Assembly (NCBI RefSeq): GCF_914767665.1
Contig: NC_059503.1
Location: forward strand, 50,016,352-50,080,351
Origin: Harmonia axyridis
Taxonomy: Eukaryota > Arthropoda > Insecta > Coleoptera > Coccinellidae
DNA: 64,000 bases
Direction: 5' to 3'
A program made the position numbers and the translations under genes. The notes under the pieces were generated by a model. It saw only the letters and a list, made by a program, of their open reading frames with translations. It made no database searches and was not told the origin of the DNA. Below are positions 22,669 through 35,792 of the stretch, one piece after another. Every line of letters starts with the position of its first letter. Within the stretch, counting starts at the first letter, position 1.

Positions 22669-24335
22669 TTGTTGATTTTCTTGGACTCGGATGTCACGCA
22701 GGGAGCTATAATCTCCCACGTGGTAAGGTCCATTGCTGCTGTAACCACGAATGAACGACTGACTTCTGTTGTTGATTTCATTTGTTTGTTATTTCCTTCT
22801 ATGTTTCTCATTCTAACACTTTTCATCGTATTGCACAGGGACGAAAGCTTGACACACGTGTCTAAGGAAACCACATTGGAATAAGGGATTGTTCTTATTC
22901 CCTTCTTTTTGATTAATGAACAATTATCCAAGTAAGCCATTCCACATTGTTGATTTTCTTAGACTCGGATGTCACGCAGGTAGCTATAATCTCCCACGTG
23001 GTAAAGTCAATTGCTGCTGTAACCAAAAATGCACGACTGACTTCTGTTGCTGATTTCATTCGTTTGTTATTTTCTTCAATGTTTCTCATTCTAACACTTT
23101 TCATCGTATTGCACAGGGACGAAAGCTTGACACACGTGTCTAAGGAAACCACTTTGGTATAAGGGACTGTTCTTATTCCCTTCTTTTTGATTAATGAACA
23201 ATTATCCAAGTAAGCCATTCCACATTGTTGATTTTCTTAGACTCGGATGTCACGCAGGTAGCTATAATCTCCCACTTGGTAAGGTCAATTGCTGCTGTAA
23301 CCACAAATGCACGACTGACTTCTATTGTTGATTTCATTCGTTTATTTCCTTCAATGTTTCTCATTCTAACACTTCTCATCGTATTGCACAGGGACGAAAG
23401 CTTGACACACGTGTCTAAGGAAACCACTTTGGTATAAGGGACTGTTCTTATTCCCTTCTTTTTGTTTAATGAACAATTATCCAAGTAAGCCATTCCACAT
23501 TGTTGATTTTCTTGGACTCGGATGTCACGCAGGTAGCTCTCATCTCCCACGTGGTAAGGTCAATTGCTGCTGTTACCACAAATGCACGACTGACTTCTAT
23601 TGTTGATTTCATTTGTTTGTTATTTCCTTCTATGTTTCTCATTCTAACACTTCTCATCGTATCGCACAGGGACGAAAGCTTGAAACACGTGTCTAAGGAA
23701 ACCACATTGGTATAAGGGACTGTTCTTATTCCCTTTTTCTTTTTGATGAACAATTATCCAAGTAAGCCATTCCACATTGTTGATTTTCTTGGACTCGGAT
23801 GTCACGCAGGTAGCTATAATCTCCCACGTGGTAAAGTCAATTGCTGCTGTAACCAAAAATGCACGACTGACTTCTATTGTTGATTTCATTTGTTTGTTAT
23901 TTCCTTCTATGTTTCTCATTCTAACACTTCTCATCGTATCGCACAGGGACGAAAGATTGACACACGTGTCTAAGGAAACCACATTGGTATAAGGGACTGT
24001 TCTTATTCCCTTTTTTTTTTGTTCAATGAACAATTATTCAAGTAAGCCATTTCACATTGTTGTTTCCCTTGGACTCGGAAGTCACGCAGGTAGCTATAAT
24101 CTCCGACGTGGTAAGGCCAATTGCTCCTGTAACCACAAATGGAAGGCTGACTTCTGTTGTTGATTTCATATGTTTGTTATTTCCTTCAATGATTCTCATT
24201 CTTACACTTTTCATCGTATTGCTGAGGACGAAAGCTTGACACACGTGTCTTAGGAAACCGCTCTGCTTTGGGGGACTGTGCTTATTTCCGTTTTCTTTGT
24301 TTAATGAACAATTATCAAAAGTGAGCCATTCCACA

Positions 24336-24468
24336 TTGTTTTCTTGGACTCGGATGTCACGCAGGTAGCTATAACCTACCACGTGGTAAGGTCAATTGCT
24401 GCTGTTACCACAAATGGACGGCTGACTTCTGTTGTGGATGAACAATTGTTCAAGTAAGCCATTCCACA
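24336..24468. repeat. 133-bp unit stub (1)
   Basis: Starts TTGTTTTCTTGGACTCGG, runs to CTTCTGTTGTGGA and joins TGAACAATTGTTCAAG. About 145 bp, just over half the unit including the HindIII site and the second CACGTG, is missing. Confidence 0.88.
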
Positions 24469-25024
24469 TTGTTGATTTTCTTGGACTCGGATGTCACGCA
24501 GGTAGCTATAATCTCCCACGTGGTAAAATCAATTGCTGATGTAACAACAATTGAACGGCTGACTTCTGTTGTTGATTTCATTTGTTTGTTATTTCCTTCA
24601 ATGTTTCTCATTCTTACACTTTTCATCGTAATGCACAGGGACGAAAGCTTGACATACGTGTCTAAGGAAACCTCATTGGTATGAGGGACTGTTTTTATTT
24701 CCTTCTTTCTGTATAATGAAGAATTATCCAAGTAAGCCATTCCACATTGTTGGTTTTTTTGGACTCAGATAACACGCGGGTAGCTATAATCTCCCACGTG
24801 GTAAGGTCAATTGCTGCTGTAACCACAATTGGACGGCTGACTTCTGTTGTTGATTTCATTTGTTTGTTATTTCCTTCAATGTTTTTCATTTTAATACTTC
24901 TCATCGTATTGCACAGGGACGAAAGCTTGACACACGTGTCTATGGAAACCACATTGGTATAAGGGACTGTTCTTATTCCCTTCTTTCTGTATAATGATCA
25001 ATTATCCAAGTAAGCCATTCCACA

Positions 25025-25282
25025 TTGTTGATTATCTTGGACTCGGATGACACGCAGGTAGTTATAATCTCCCTTGTGGTAAGGTCAATTGCTGCTGTAA
25101 CCACAAATGCACGACTGACTTCTGTTGTTGATTTCATTTGTTTGTTATTTCCTTCAATGTTTCTCATTCTAACACTTTTCATCGTATTGCTGAGGGGCGA
25201 AAGCTTGAGACACGTGTCGAAGGAAACCACTTTGGTATAACTTTTTGTTTAATGAATACTTATCCATGTAGGCCATTACACA
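25025..25282. repeat. 258-bp unit (3)
   Basis: Same 20-bp loss, with TAATCTCCCTTGTGG in place of the first CACGTG and GAATACTTATCC at the tail. Confidence 0.9.
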
Positions 25283-26669
25283 TTGTTGATTTTCTTGGAC
25301 TAGGATGTCACGCAGGTAGCTATAATCTCCCACGTGGTAAGGTCCATTGCTGCTGTAACCACGAATGAACCACTGACTTCTGTTGTTGATTTCATTTGTT
25401 TGTTATTTCCTTCTATGTTTCTCATTCTAACACTTTTCATCGTATTGCACAGGGACGAAAGCTTGACACACGTGTCTAAGGAAACCACATTGGAATAAGG
25501 GATTGTTCTTATTCCCTTTTTTTTTTTGATGAACAATTATCCAAGTAAGCCATTCCACATTGTTGATTTTCTTGGACTCGGATGTCACGCAGGTAGCTAT
25601 AATCTCCCACGTGGTAAAGTCAATTGCTGCTGTAACCAAAAATGCACGACTGACTTCTGTTGCTGATTTCATTCGTTTGTTATTTTCTTCAATGTTTCTC
25701 ATTCTAACACTTTTCATCGTATTGCACAGGGACGAAAGCTTGACACACGTGTCTAAGGAAACCACTTTGGTATAAGGGACTGTTCTTATTCCCTTCTTTT
25801 TGATTAATGAACAATTATCCAAGTAAGCCATTCCACATTGTTGATTTTCTTAGACTCGGATGTCACGCAGGTAGCTATAATCTCCCACTTGGTAAGGTCA
25901 ATTGCTGCTGTAACCACAAATGCACGACTGACTTCTATTGTTGATTTCATTCGTTTATTTCCTTCAATGTTTCTCATTCTAACACTTCTCATCGTATTGC
26001 ACAGGGACGAAAGCTTGACACACGTGTCTAAGGAAACCACTTTGGTATAAGGGACTGTTCTTATTCCCTTCTTTTTGTTTAATGAACAATTATCCAAGTA
26101 AGCCATTCCACATTGTTGATTTTCTTGGACTCGGATGTCACGCAGGTAGCTCTCATCTCCCACGTGGTAAGGTCAATTGCTGCTGTTACCACAAATGCAC
26201 GACTGACTTCTATTGTTGATTTCATTTGTTTGTTATTTCCTTCTATGTTTCTCATTCTAACACTTCTCATCGTATCGCACAGGGACGAAAGCTTGACACA
26301 CGTGTCTAAGGAAACCACATTGGTATAAGGGACTGTTCTTATTCCCTTTTTCTTTTTGATGAACAATTATCCAAGTAAGCCATTCCACATTGTTGATTTT
26401 CTTGGACTCGGATGTCACGCAGGTAGCTATAATCTCCCACGTGGTAAAGTCAATTGCTGCTGTAACCAAAAATGCACGACTGACTTCTATTGTTGATTTC
26501 ATTTGTTTGTTATTTCCTTCTATGTTTCTCATTCTAACACTTCTCATCGTATCGCACAGGGACGAAAGATTGACACACGTGTCTAAGGAAACCACATTGG
26601 TATAAGGGACTGTTCTTATTCCCTTTTGTTTTTGTTCAATGAACAATTATTCAAGTAAGCCATTTCACA

Positions 26670-26733
26670 TTGTTGTTTCCCTTGGACTCGGAAGTCACGC
26701 AGGTAGCTATAAGTATAAGTAAGCCATTCCACA
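26670..26733. repeat. 64-bp unit stub (2)
   Basis: Same break and join as at 21289 (offset 5381). Confidence 0.88.
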
Positions 26734-26956
26734 TTGTTGATTTTCTTGGACTCGGATGTCACGCAGGTAGCTATAATCTCCTACGTGGTAAGGTCAATTG
26801 CTGCTGTAACCACAAATGCACGACTGCACTTTTCATCTTATTGCACAGGGACGAAAGCTTGACACACGTGTCTAAGGAAACCACTTTGGTATAAGGGACT
26901 GTTCTTATTCCCTACTTTTTGTCTAATGAACAATTATCCAAGTAAGCCATTCCACA
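26734..26956. repeat. 223-bp deletion unit (5)
   Basis: Follows the 64-bp stub at 26670 and closes HOR family A type 3. Confidence 0.92.
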
Positions 26957-27791
26957 TTGTTGATTTTCTTGGACTCGGATGTCACGCAGGTAGCTATAAT
27001 CTCTCACGTGGTAAGGTCTATTGCTGCTGTAACCACAAATGCACGACTGACTTCTAATGTTGATTTCATTTGTTTGTTATTTCCTTCTATGTTTCTCATT
27101 CTAACACTTTTCATCGTATTGCACAGGGATGAAAGCTTGACACACGTGTCTAAGGAAACCACTTTGGTATAAGGGACTGTTCTTATTCCCTTTTTTTTTG
27201 TTTAATCAACAATTATCCAAGTAGGCCATTCCACATTGTTGATTTTCTTGGACTCGGATGTCACGCAGGTAGCTATAATCTCCCACGTGGTGAAATCAAT
27301 TGCTGCTGTAACAACAATTGAACGGCTGACTTCTGTTGTTGATTTCATTTGTTTGTTATTTCCTTCAATGTTTCTCATTCTTACACTTTTCATCGTAATG
27401 CACAGGGACGAAAGCTTGACACACGTGTCTAAGGAAACCTCATTGGTATGAGGGACTGTTTTTATTTCCTTCTTTCTGTATAATGAAGAATTATCCAAGT
27501 AAGCCATTCCACATTGTTGGTTTTTTTGGACTCAGATGACACGCGGGTAGCTATAATCTCCCACGTGGTAAGGTCAATTGCTGCTGTAACCACAATTGGA
27601 CGGCTGACTTCTGTTGTTGATTTCATTTGTTTGTTATTTCCTTCAATGTTTTTCATTTTAACACTTCTCATCGTATTGCACAGGGACGAAAGCTTGACAC
27701 ACGTGTCTATGGAAACCACATTGGTATAAGGGACTGTTCTTATTCCCTTCTTTCTGTATAATGATCAATTATTCAAGTGAGCCATTCCACA

Positions 27792-28049
27792 TTGTTGATT
27801 ATCTTGGACTCGGATGACACGCAGGTAGTTATAAACTCACACGTGGTAAGGTCAATTGCTGCTGTAACCACAAATGCACGACTGACTTCTGTTGTGGATT
27901 TCATTTGTTTGTTATTTCCTTCAATGTTTCTCATTCTAACACTTTTCATCGTATTGCTGAGGGGCGAAAGCTTGAGACACGTGTCGAAGGAAACCACTTT
28001 GGTATAACTTTTTGTTTAATGAATAATTATCCATGTAGGCCATTACACA
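27792..28049. repeat. 258-bp unit (4)
   Basis: Matches the form at 22411 (offset 5381). Confidence 0.9.
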
Positions 28050-29715
28050 TTGTTGATTTTCTTGGACTCGGATGTCACGCAGGGAGCTATAATCTCCCAC
28101 GTGGTAAGGTCCATTGCTGCTGTAACCACGAATGAACGACTGACTTCTGTTGTTGATTTCATTTGTTTGTTATTTCCTTCTATGTTTCTCATTCTAACAC
28201 TTTTCATCGTATTGCACAGGGACGAAAGCTTGACACACGTGTCTAAGGAAACCACATTGGAATAAGGGATTGTTCTTATTCCCTTTTTTTTTTTGATGAA
28301 CAATTATCCAAGTAAGCCATTCCACATTGTTGATTTTCTTGGACTCGGATGTCACGCAGGTAGCTATAATCTCCCACGTGGTAAAGTCAATTGCTGCTGT
28401 AACCAAAAATGCACGACTGACTTCTGTTGCTGATTTCATTCGTTTGTTATTTTCTTCAATGTTTCTCATTCTAACACTTTTCATCGTATTGCACAGGGAC
28501 GAAAGCTTGACACACGTGTCTAAGGAAACCACTTTGGTATAAGGGACTGTTCTTATTCCCTTCTTTTTGATTAATGAACAATTATCCAAGTAAGCCATTC
28601 CACATTGTTGATTTTCTTAGACTCGGATGTCACGCAGGTAGCTATAATCTCCCACTTGGTAAGGTCAATTGCTGCTGTAACCACAAATGCACGACTGACT
28701 TCTATTGTTGATTTCATTCGTTTATTTCCTTCAATGTTTCTCATTCTAACACTTCTCATCGTATTGCACAGGGACGAAAGCTTGACACACGTGTCTAAGG
28801 AAACCACTTTGGTATAAGGGACTGTTCTTATTCCCTTCTTTTTGTTTAATGAACAATTATCCAAGTAAGCCATTCCACATTGTTGATTTTCTTGGACTCG
28901 GATGTCACGCAGGTAGCTCTCATCTCCCACGTGGTAAGGTCAATTGCTGCTGTTACCACAAATGCACGACTGACTTCTATTGTTGATTTCATTTGTTTGT
29001 TATTTCCTTCTATGTTTCTCATTCTAACACTTCTCATCGTATCGCACAGGGACGAAAGCTTGACACACGTGTCTAAGGAAACCACATTGGTATAAGGGAC
29101 TGTTCTTATTCCCTTTTTCTTTTTGATGAACAATTATCCAAGTAAGCCATTCCACATTGTTGATTTTCTTGGACTCGGATGTCACGCAGGTAGCTATAAT
29201 CTCCCACGTGGTAAAGTCAATTGCTGCTGTAACCAAAAATGCACGACTGACTTCTATTGTTGATTTCATTTGTTTGTTATTTCCTTCTATGTTTCTCATT
29301 CTAACACTTCTCATCGTATCGCACAGGGACGAAAGATTGACACACGTGTCTAAGGAAACCACATTGGTATAAGGGACTGTTCTTATTCCCTTTTTTTTTT
29401 GTTCAATGAACAATTATTCAAGTAAGCCATTTCACATTGTTGTTTCCCTTGGACTCGGAAGTCACGCAGGTAGCTATAATCTCCGACGTGGTAAGGCCAA
29501 TTGCTCCTGTAACCACAAATGGAAGGCTGACTTCTGTTGTTGATTTCATATGTTTGTTATTTCCTTCAATGATTCTCATTCTTACACTTTTCATCGTATT
29601 GCTGAGGACGAAAGCTTGACACACGTGTCTTAGGAAACCGCTCTGCTTTGGGGGACTGTGCTTATTTCCGTTTTCTTTGTTTAATGAACAATTATCAAAA
29701 GTGAGCCATTCCACA

Positions 29716-29848
29716 TTGTTTTCTTGGACTCGGATGTCACGCAGGTAGCTATAACCTACCACGTGGTAAGGTCAATTGCTGCTGTTACCACAAATGGACG
29801 GCTGACTTCTGTTGTGGATGAACAATTGTTCAAGTAAGCCATTCCACA
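29716..29848. repeat. 133-bp unit stub (2)
   Basis: Same join as at 24336 (offset 5380). Confidence 0.88.
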
Positions 29849-30835
29849 TTGTTGATTTTCTTGGACTCGGATGTCACGCAGGTAGCTATAATCTCCCACG
29901 TGGTAAAATCAATTGCTGATGTAACAACAATTGAACGGCTGACTTCTGTTGTTGATTTCATTTGTTTGTTATTTCCTTCAATGTTTCTCATTCTTACACT
30001 TTTCATCGTAATGCACAGGGACGAAAGCTTGACATACGTGTCTAAGGAAACCTCATTGGTATGAGGGACTGTTTTTATTTCCTTCTTTCTGTATAATGAA
30101 GAATTATCCAAGTAAGCCATTCCACATTGTTGGTTTTTTTGGACTCAGATAACACGCGGGTAGCTATAATCTCCCACGTGGTAAGGTCAATTGCTGCTGT
30201 AACCACAATTGGACGGCTGACTTCTGTTGTTGATTTCATTTGTTTGTTATTTCCTTCAATGTTTTTCATTTTAATACTTCTCATCGTATTGCACAGGGAC
30301 GAAAGCTTGACACACGTGTCTATGGAAACCACATTGGTATAAGGGACTGTTCTTATTCCCTTCTTTCTGTATAATGATCAATTATCCAAGTAAGCCATTC
30401 CACATTGTTGATTATCTTGGACTCGGATGACACGCAGGTAGTTATAATCTCCCTTGTGGTAAGGTCAATTGCTGCTGTAACCACAAATGCACGACTGACT
30501 TCTGTTGTTGATTTCATTTGTTTGTTATTTCCTTCAATGTTTCTCATTCTAACACTTTTCATCGTATTGCTGAGGGGCGAAAGCTTGAGACACGTGTCGA
30601 AGGAAACCACTTTGGTATAACTTTTTGTTTAATGAATACTTATCCATGTAGGCCATTACACATTGTTGATTTTCTTGGACTAGGATGTCACGCAGGTAGC
30701 TATAATCTCCCACGTGGTAAGGTCAATTTCTGCTGTAACCACAAAAGCACGACTGACTTCTGTTGTTGATTTCATTTGTTCGTTATTTCCTTCAATGTTT
30801 CTCATTCTAACACTTTTCATCGTATTGCACAGGGA
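29849..30835. repeat. Start of a second type 3 HOR, cut off by a junction
   Basis: Units 29849, 30127 and 30405 copy 24469, 24747 and 25025 (offset 5380). The unit at 30663 starts like 36607 (CAATTTCTGCTG, ACAAAAGCACG, TTTGTTCG) but changes between 30794 and 30836 into the sequence of 16742 onward. The type 3 HOR is replaced from that point. Confidence 0.85.
30405..30662. repeat. 258-bp unit (5)
   Basis: Matches the form at 25025 (offset 5380). Confidence 0.9.
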
Positions 30836-30942
30836 TGAAAGCTTGACACACGTGTCTAAGGAAACCACTTTGGTATAGGGGACTGTTCTTATTCCCTTTT
30901 TTTTGTTTAATCAACAATTATCCAAGAAGGCCATTCCACATT
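30663..30942. repeat. Chimeric unit at a block junction
   Basis: The first half has CAATTTCTGCTG, ACAAAAGCACG and TTCAATG as at 36607. The second half has GGGATGAAAGC, TATAGGGGACTG and ATCCAAGAAGGCC as at 16741-16846. The switch is between 30794 and 30836, and the unit length stays normal. Confidence 0.85.
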
Positions 30943-31442
30943 GTTGATTTTCTTGGACTCGGATGTCACGCAGGTAGCTATAATCTCCCACGTGGTACGG
31001 TCAATTGCTGCTGTAACCACAAATGCACGACTGACTTCTGTTGTTGATTTCATTCGTTTGTAATTTCCTTCAATGTTTCTCATTCTAACACTTTTCATCG
31101 TATTGCAACGGGACGAAAACTTGACACACGTGTCTGAGAAAACCACTTTGGTATGAGGGACTGTTCTTATTCCCTTCTTTTTGTTTAATGAACAATTATC
31201 CAAGTAAGCCATTCCACCATGTTTTTTTTCTTGGACTCGGATGTCACGCAGGTAGCTATAATCTCCCACGTGGTAAGGTCAATTGCTGCTGTAACCACAA
31301 ATGCACGTCTGACTTCTGTTGTTGATTTCATTTGTATGTTATTTTCTTCAATGTTTCTCATTCTAACACTTTTCATCGTTTTGCTGAGAGACGAAAGCTT
31401 ACCACACGTGTCAAAGGAAACCACTTTGGTTTAAGGGACTGT

Positions 31443-31512
31443 TCTTATTCCCTTCTTTATGTATAATGAACAATTATTATTCTTCCCTACTTTTTGTCTA
31501 ATGAACAATTAT
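31443..31512. repeat. 35-bp tandem duplication (12)
   Basis: Copies at 31443-31477 and 31478-31512; paralogue of the one at 17349. Confidence 0.9.
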
Positions 31513-32312
31513 CCAAGTAAGCCATTCCACATTGTTGATTTTCTTGGACTCGGATGTCACGCAGGTAGCTATAATCTCTCACGTGGTAAGGTCTATTGCT
31601 GCTGTAACCACAAATGCACGACTGACTTCTGTTGTTGATTTCATTTGTTTGTTATTTCCTTCTATGTTTCTCATTCTAACTCTCTTCATCGTATTGCACA
31701 GGGACGAAAGCTTGACACACGTGTCTAAGGAAACCACTCTGGTATGAGGGACTGTTCTCATTCCCTTTTTTTTTGTTTGATCAATAATTATCCAAGTAGG
31801 CCATTCCACATTGTTGATTTTCTTGGACTCGGATGTCACGCAGGTAGCTATAATCTCCCACGTGGTAAGGTCTATTGCTGCTGTAACCACAAATGCACGT
31901 CTGACTTCTGTTGCTGATTTCATTTGTATGTTATTTTCTTCAATATTTCTCATTCTAACTCTTTTCATCGTATTGCACAGGGACGAAAGCTTGACACACG
32001 TGTCTAAAGAAACCACTTTGGTATAAGGGACTGTTCTTATTTCCTTCTTTTTGTTTAATGAACAATTATCCAAGTAAGCCATTCCACATTGTTGATTTTC
32101 TTGGACTCGGATGACACGCAGGTAGCTATAATTTCCCACGTGGTAAGGTCAATTGCTGCTGTAACTACAATTGGACGCCTGACTTCTGTTGTTGATTCCA
32201 TTTGTATGTTATTTTCTTCAATGTTTCTCATTCTAACACTTTTCATCGTATTGCTGAGAGACGAAAGCTTACCACACGTGTCAAAGGAAACCACTTTGGT
32301 TTAAGGGACTGT

Positions 32313-32381
32313 TCTTATTTCCTTCTTTCTGTATAATGAACAATTATTATTCTTCCTACTTTTTGTCTAATGAACAATTAT
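32313..32381. repeat. 35-bp tandem duplication (13), second copy 34 bp
   Basis: Copies at 32313-32347 and 32348-32381. The second has TCTTCCTACT, one C fewer than its paralogue at 18254, which explains the 1-bp change in block offset. Confidence 0.9.
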
Positions 32382-32678
32382 CCAAGTAAGCCATTCCACA
32401 TTGTTGATTTTCTTGGACTCGGATGTCACGCAGGTAGCTATAATCTCTCACGTGGTAAGGTCTATTGCTGCTGTAACCACAAATGCACGACTGACTTCTG
32501 TTGTTGATTTCATTTGTTTGTTATTTCCTTCTATGTTTCTCATTCTAACTCTTTTCATCGTATTGCACAGGGACGAAAGCTTGACACACGTGTCTAAGGA
32601 AACCACTTTGGTATGAGGGACTGTTTTTATTCCCTTCTTTTTGTTTAATGAACAATTATCTAAGTAAGCCATTCCACA

Positions 32679-32901
32679 TTGTTGATTTTCTTGGACTCGG
32701 ATGTCACGCAGGTAGCTATAATCTCCTACGTGGTAAGGTCAATTGCTGCTGTAACCACAAATGCACGACTGCACTTTTCATCTTATTGCACAGGGACGAA
32801 AGCTTGACACACGTGTCTAAGGAAACCACTTTGGTATAAGGGACTGTTCTTATTCCCTACTTTTTGTCTAATGAACAATTATCCAAGTAAGCCATTCCAC
32901 A
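32679..32901. repeat. 223-bp deletion unit (6)
   Basis: Paralogue of the unit at 18586; it precedes a family A HOR in both places. Confidence 0.92.
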
Positions 32902-33735
32902 TTGTTGATTTTCTTGGACTCGGATGTCACGCAGGTAGCTATAATCTCTCACGTGGTAAGGTCTATTGCTGCTGTAACCACAAATGCACGACTGACTTCT
33001 AATGTTGATTTCATTTGTTTGTTATTTCCTTCTATGTTTCTCATTCTAACACTTTTCATCGTATTGCACAGGGATGAAAGCTTGACACACGTGTCTAAGG
33101 AAACCACTTTGGTATGAGGGACTGTTCTTATTCCCTTTTTTTTTGTTTAATCAACAATTATCCAAGTAGGCCATTCCACATTGTTGATTTTCTTGGACTC
33201 GGATGTCACGCAGGTAGCTATAATCTCCCACGTGGTGAAATCAATTGCTGCTCTAACAACAATTGAACGGCTGACTTCTGTTGTTGATTTCATTTGTTTG
33301 TTATTTCCTTCAATGTTTCTCATTCTTACACTTTTCATCGTAATGCACAGGGACGAAAGCTTGACACACGTGTCTAAGGAAACCTCATTGGTATGAGGGA
33401 CTGTTTTTATTTCCTTCTTTCTGTATAATGAAGAATTATCCAAGTAAGCCATTCCACATTGTTGGTTTTTTGGACTCAGATGACACGCGGGTAGCTATAA
33501 TCTCCCACGTGGTAAGGTCAATTGCTGCTGTAACCACAATTGGACGGCTGACTTCTGTTGTTGATTTCATTTGTTTGTTATTTCCTTCAATGTTTTTCAT
33601 TTTAACACTTCTCATCGTATTGCACAGGGACGAAAGCTTGACACACGTGTCTATGGAAACCACATTGGTATAAGGGACTGTTCTTATTCCCTTCTTTCTG
33701 TATAATGATCAATTATCCAAGTGAGCCATTCCACA

Positions 33736-33993
33736 TTGTTGATTATCTTGGACTCGGATGACACGCAGGTAGTTATAAACTCACACGTGGTAAGGTCAAT
33801 TGCTGCTGTAACCACAAATGCACGACTGACTTCTGTTGTTGATTTCATTTGTTTGTTATTTCCTTCAATGTTTCTCATTCTAACACTTTTCATCGTATTG
33901 CTGAGGGGCGAAAGCTTGAGACACGTGTCGAAGGAAACCACTTTGGTATAACTTTTTGTTTAATGAATAATTATCCATGTAGGCCATTACACA
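33736..33993. repeat. 258-bp unit (6)
   Basis: Like 19644, but with GTTGTTGATTTC where the others have GTTGTGGATTTC. Confidence 0.9.
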
Positions 33994-35659
33994 TTGTTGA
34001 TTTTCTTGGACTCGGATGTCACGCAGGGAGCTATAATCTCCCACGTGGTAAGGTCCATTGCTGCTGTAACCACGAATGAACGACTGACTTCTGTTGTTGA
34101 TTTCATTTGTTCGTTATTTCCTTCTATGTTTCTCATTCTAACACTTTTCATCGTATTGCACAGGGACGAAAGCTTGACACACGTGTCTAAGGAAACCACA
34201 TTGGAATAAGGGATTGTTCTTATTCCCTTTTTTTTTTTGATGAACAATTATCCAAGTAAGCCATTCCACATTGTTGATTTTCTTGGACTCGGATGTCACG
34301 CAGGTAGCTATAATCTCCCACGTGGTGAAGTCAATTGCTGCTGTAACCAAAAATGCACGATTGACTTCTGTTGCTGATTTCATTCGTTTGTTATTTTCTT
34401 CAATGTTTCTCATTCTAACACTTTTCATCGTATTGCACAGGGACGAAAGCTTGACACACGTGTCTAAGGAAACCACTTTGGTATAAGGGACTGTTCTTAT
34501 TCCCTTCTTTTTGATTAATGAACAATTATCCAAGTAAGCCATTCCACATTGTTGATTTTCTTAGACTCGGATGTCACGCAGGTAGCTATAATCTCCCACT
34601 TGGTAAGGTCAATTGCTGCTGTAACCACAAATGCACGACTGACTTCTGTTGTTGATTTCATTCGTTTATTTCCTTCAATGTTTCTCATTCTAACACTTCT
34701 CATCGTATTGCACAGGGACGAAAGCTTGACACACGTGTCTAAGGAAACCACTTTGGTATAAGGGACTGTTCTTATTCCCTTCTTTTTGTTTAATGAACAA
34801 TTATCCAAGTAAGCCATTCCACATTGTTGATTTTCTTGGACTCGGATGTCACGCAGGTAGCTCTCATCTCCCACGTGGTAAGGTCAATTGCTGCTGTTAC
34901 CACAAATGCACGACTGACTTCTATTGTTGATTTCATTTGTTTGTTATTTCCTTCTATGTTTCTCATTCTAACACTTCTCATCGTATCGCACAGGGACGAA
35001 AGCTTGACACACGTGTCTAAGGAAACCACATTGGTATAAGGGACTGTTCTTATTCCCTTTTTCTTTTTGATGAACAATTATCCAAGTAAGCCATTCCACA
35101 TTGTTGATTTTCTTGGACTCGGATGTCACGCAGGTAGCTATAATCTCCCACGTGGTAAAGTCAATTGCTGCTGTAACCAAAAATGCACGACTGACTTCTA
35201 TTGTTGATTTCATTTGTTTGTTATTTCCTTCTATGTTTCTCATTCTAACACTTCTCATCGTATCGCACAGGGACGAAAGATTGACACACGTGTCTAAGGA
35301 AACCACATTGGTATAAGGGACTGTTCTTATTCCCTTTTTTTTTTGTTCAATGAACAATTATTCAAGTAAGCCATTTCACATTGTTGTTTCTCTTGGACTC
35401 GGATGTCACGCAGGTAGCTATAATCTCCGACGTGGTAAGGCCAATTGCTCCTGTAACCACAAATGGAAGGCTGACTTCTGTTGTTGATTTCATATGTTTG
35501 TTATTTCCTTCAATGATTCTCATTCTTACACTTTTCATCGTATTGCTGAGGACGAAAGCTTGACACACGTGTCTTAGGAAACCGCTCTGCTTTGGGGGAC
35601 TGTGCTTATTTCCGTTTTCTTTGTTTAATGAACAATTATCAAAAGTGAGCCATTCCACA

Positions 35660-35792
35660 TTGTTTTCTTGGACTCGGATGTCACGCAGGTAGCTATAACC
35701 TACCACGTGGTAAGGTCAATTGCTGCTGTTACCACAAATGGACGGCTGACTTCTGTTGTGGATGAACAATTGTTCAAGTAAGCCATTTCACA
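35660..35792. repeat. 133-bp unit stub (3)
   Basis: Same join as at 24336 (offset 11324). The following unit starts after CCATTTCACA rather than CCATTCCACA. Confidence 0.88.

Larger units (their letters stand above)
21576..24468. repeat. HOR family A, type 2 (2893 bp)
   Basis: The same nine units as at 18809 (offset 2767-2768) end differently: a full divergent unit at 24057 (TTGTTTCCCTTGG, ACCGCTCTGCTTTGGGGG) and a 133-bp stub at 24336, instead of the 64-bp stub plus 223-bp unit. A local oddity is GATGTAACTCAGG near 21598, where the paralogues have GATGTCACGCAGG. Confidence 0.88.
24469..26956. repeat. HOR family A, type 3 (2488 bp)
   Basis: It lacks the first unit of types 1 and 2. It starts with altered versions of the second to fifth units (24469, 24747, 25025, 25283; marks CATACGTGTC, CAGATAACACG, CCCTTGTGG, GGACTAGGATG), continues with the common units 25560, 25838, 26113 and 26390, and ends with the 64-bp stub (26670) and the 223-bp unit (26734). 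Confidence 0.87.
26957..29848. repeat. HOR family A, type 2, second copy (2892 bp)
   Basis: This matches 21576-24468 with an offset of 5380-5381. Types 2 and 3 together (21576-26956) therefore form a 5381-bp super-unit whose second copy begins here. One visible change is ATTATTCAAGTGAGCC near 27770 for ATTATCCAAGTGAGCC. Confidence 0.88.
30836..32901. repeat. Second copy of the 16742-18808 block
   Basis: The order of variants is the same as at 16742-18808. By eye the two differ at roughly one base in 150-300, for example GAAAACTTG near 31117 (loss of the HindIII site), CACCATG near 31216 and AATATTTCTC near 31943. Confidence 0.85.
32902..35792. repeat. HOR family A, type 2, third copy (2891 bp)
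   Basis: Nine common units from 32902 to 35101 are followed by the full divergent unit (35381) and a 133-bp stub (35660). It differs from the other type 2 copies by a shorter T-tract near 33463, GTGGTGAAGTC near 34324 and GTTTCTCTTGGACTCGGATG at the divergent unit, which is closer to the ordinary sequence than TTTCCCTTGGACTCGGAAG. Confidence 0.87.
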
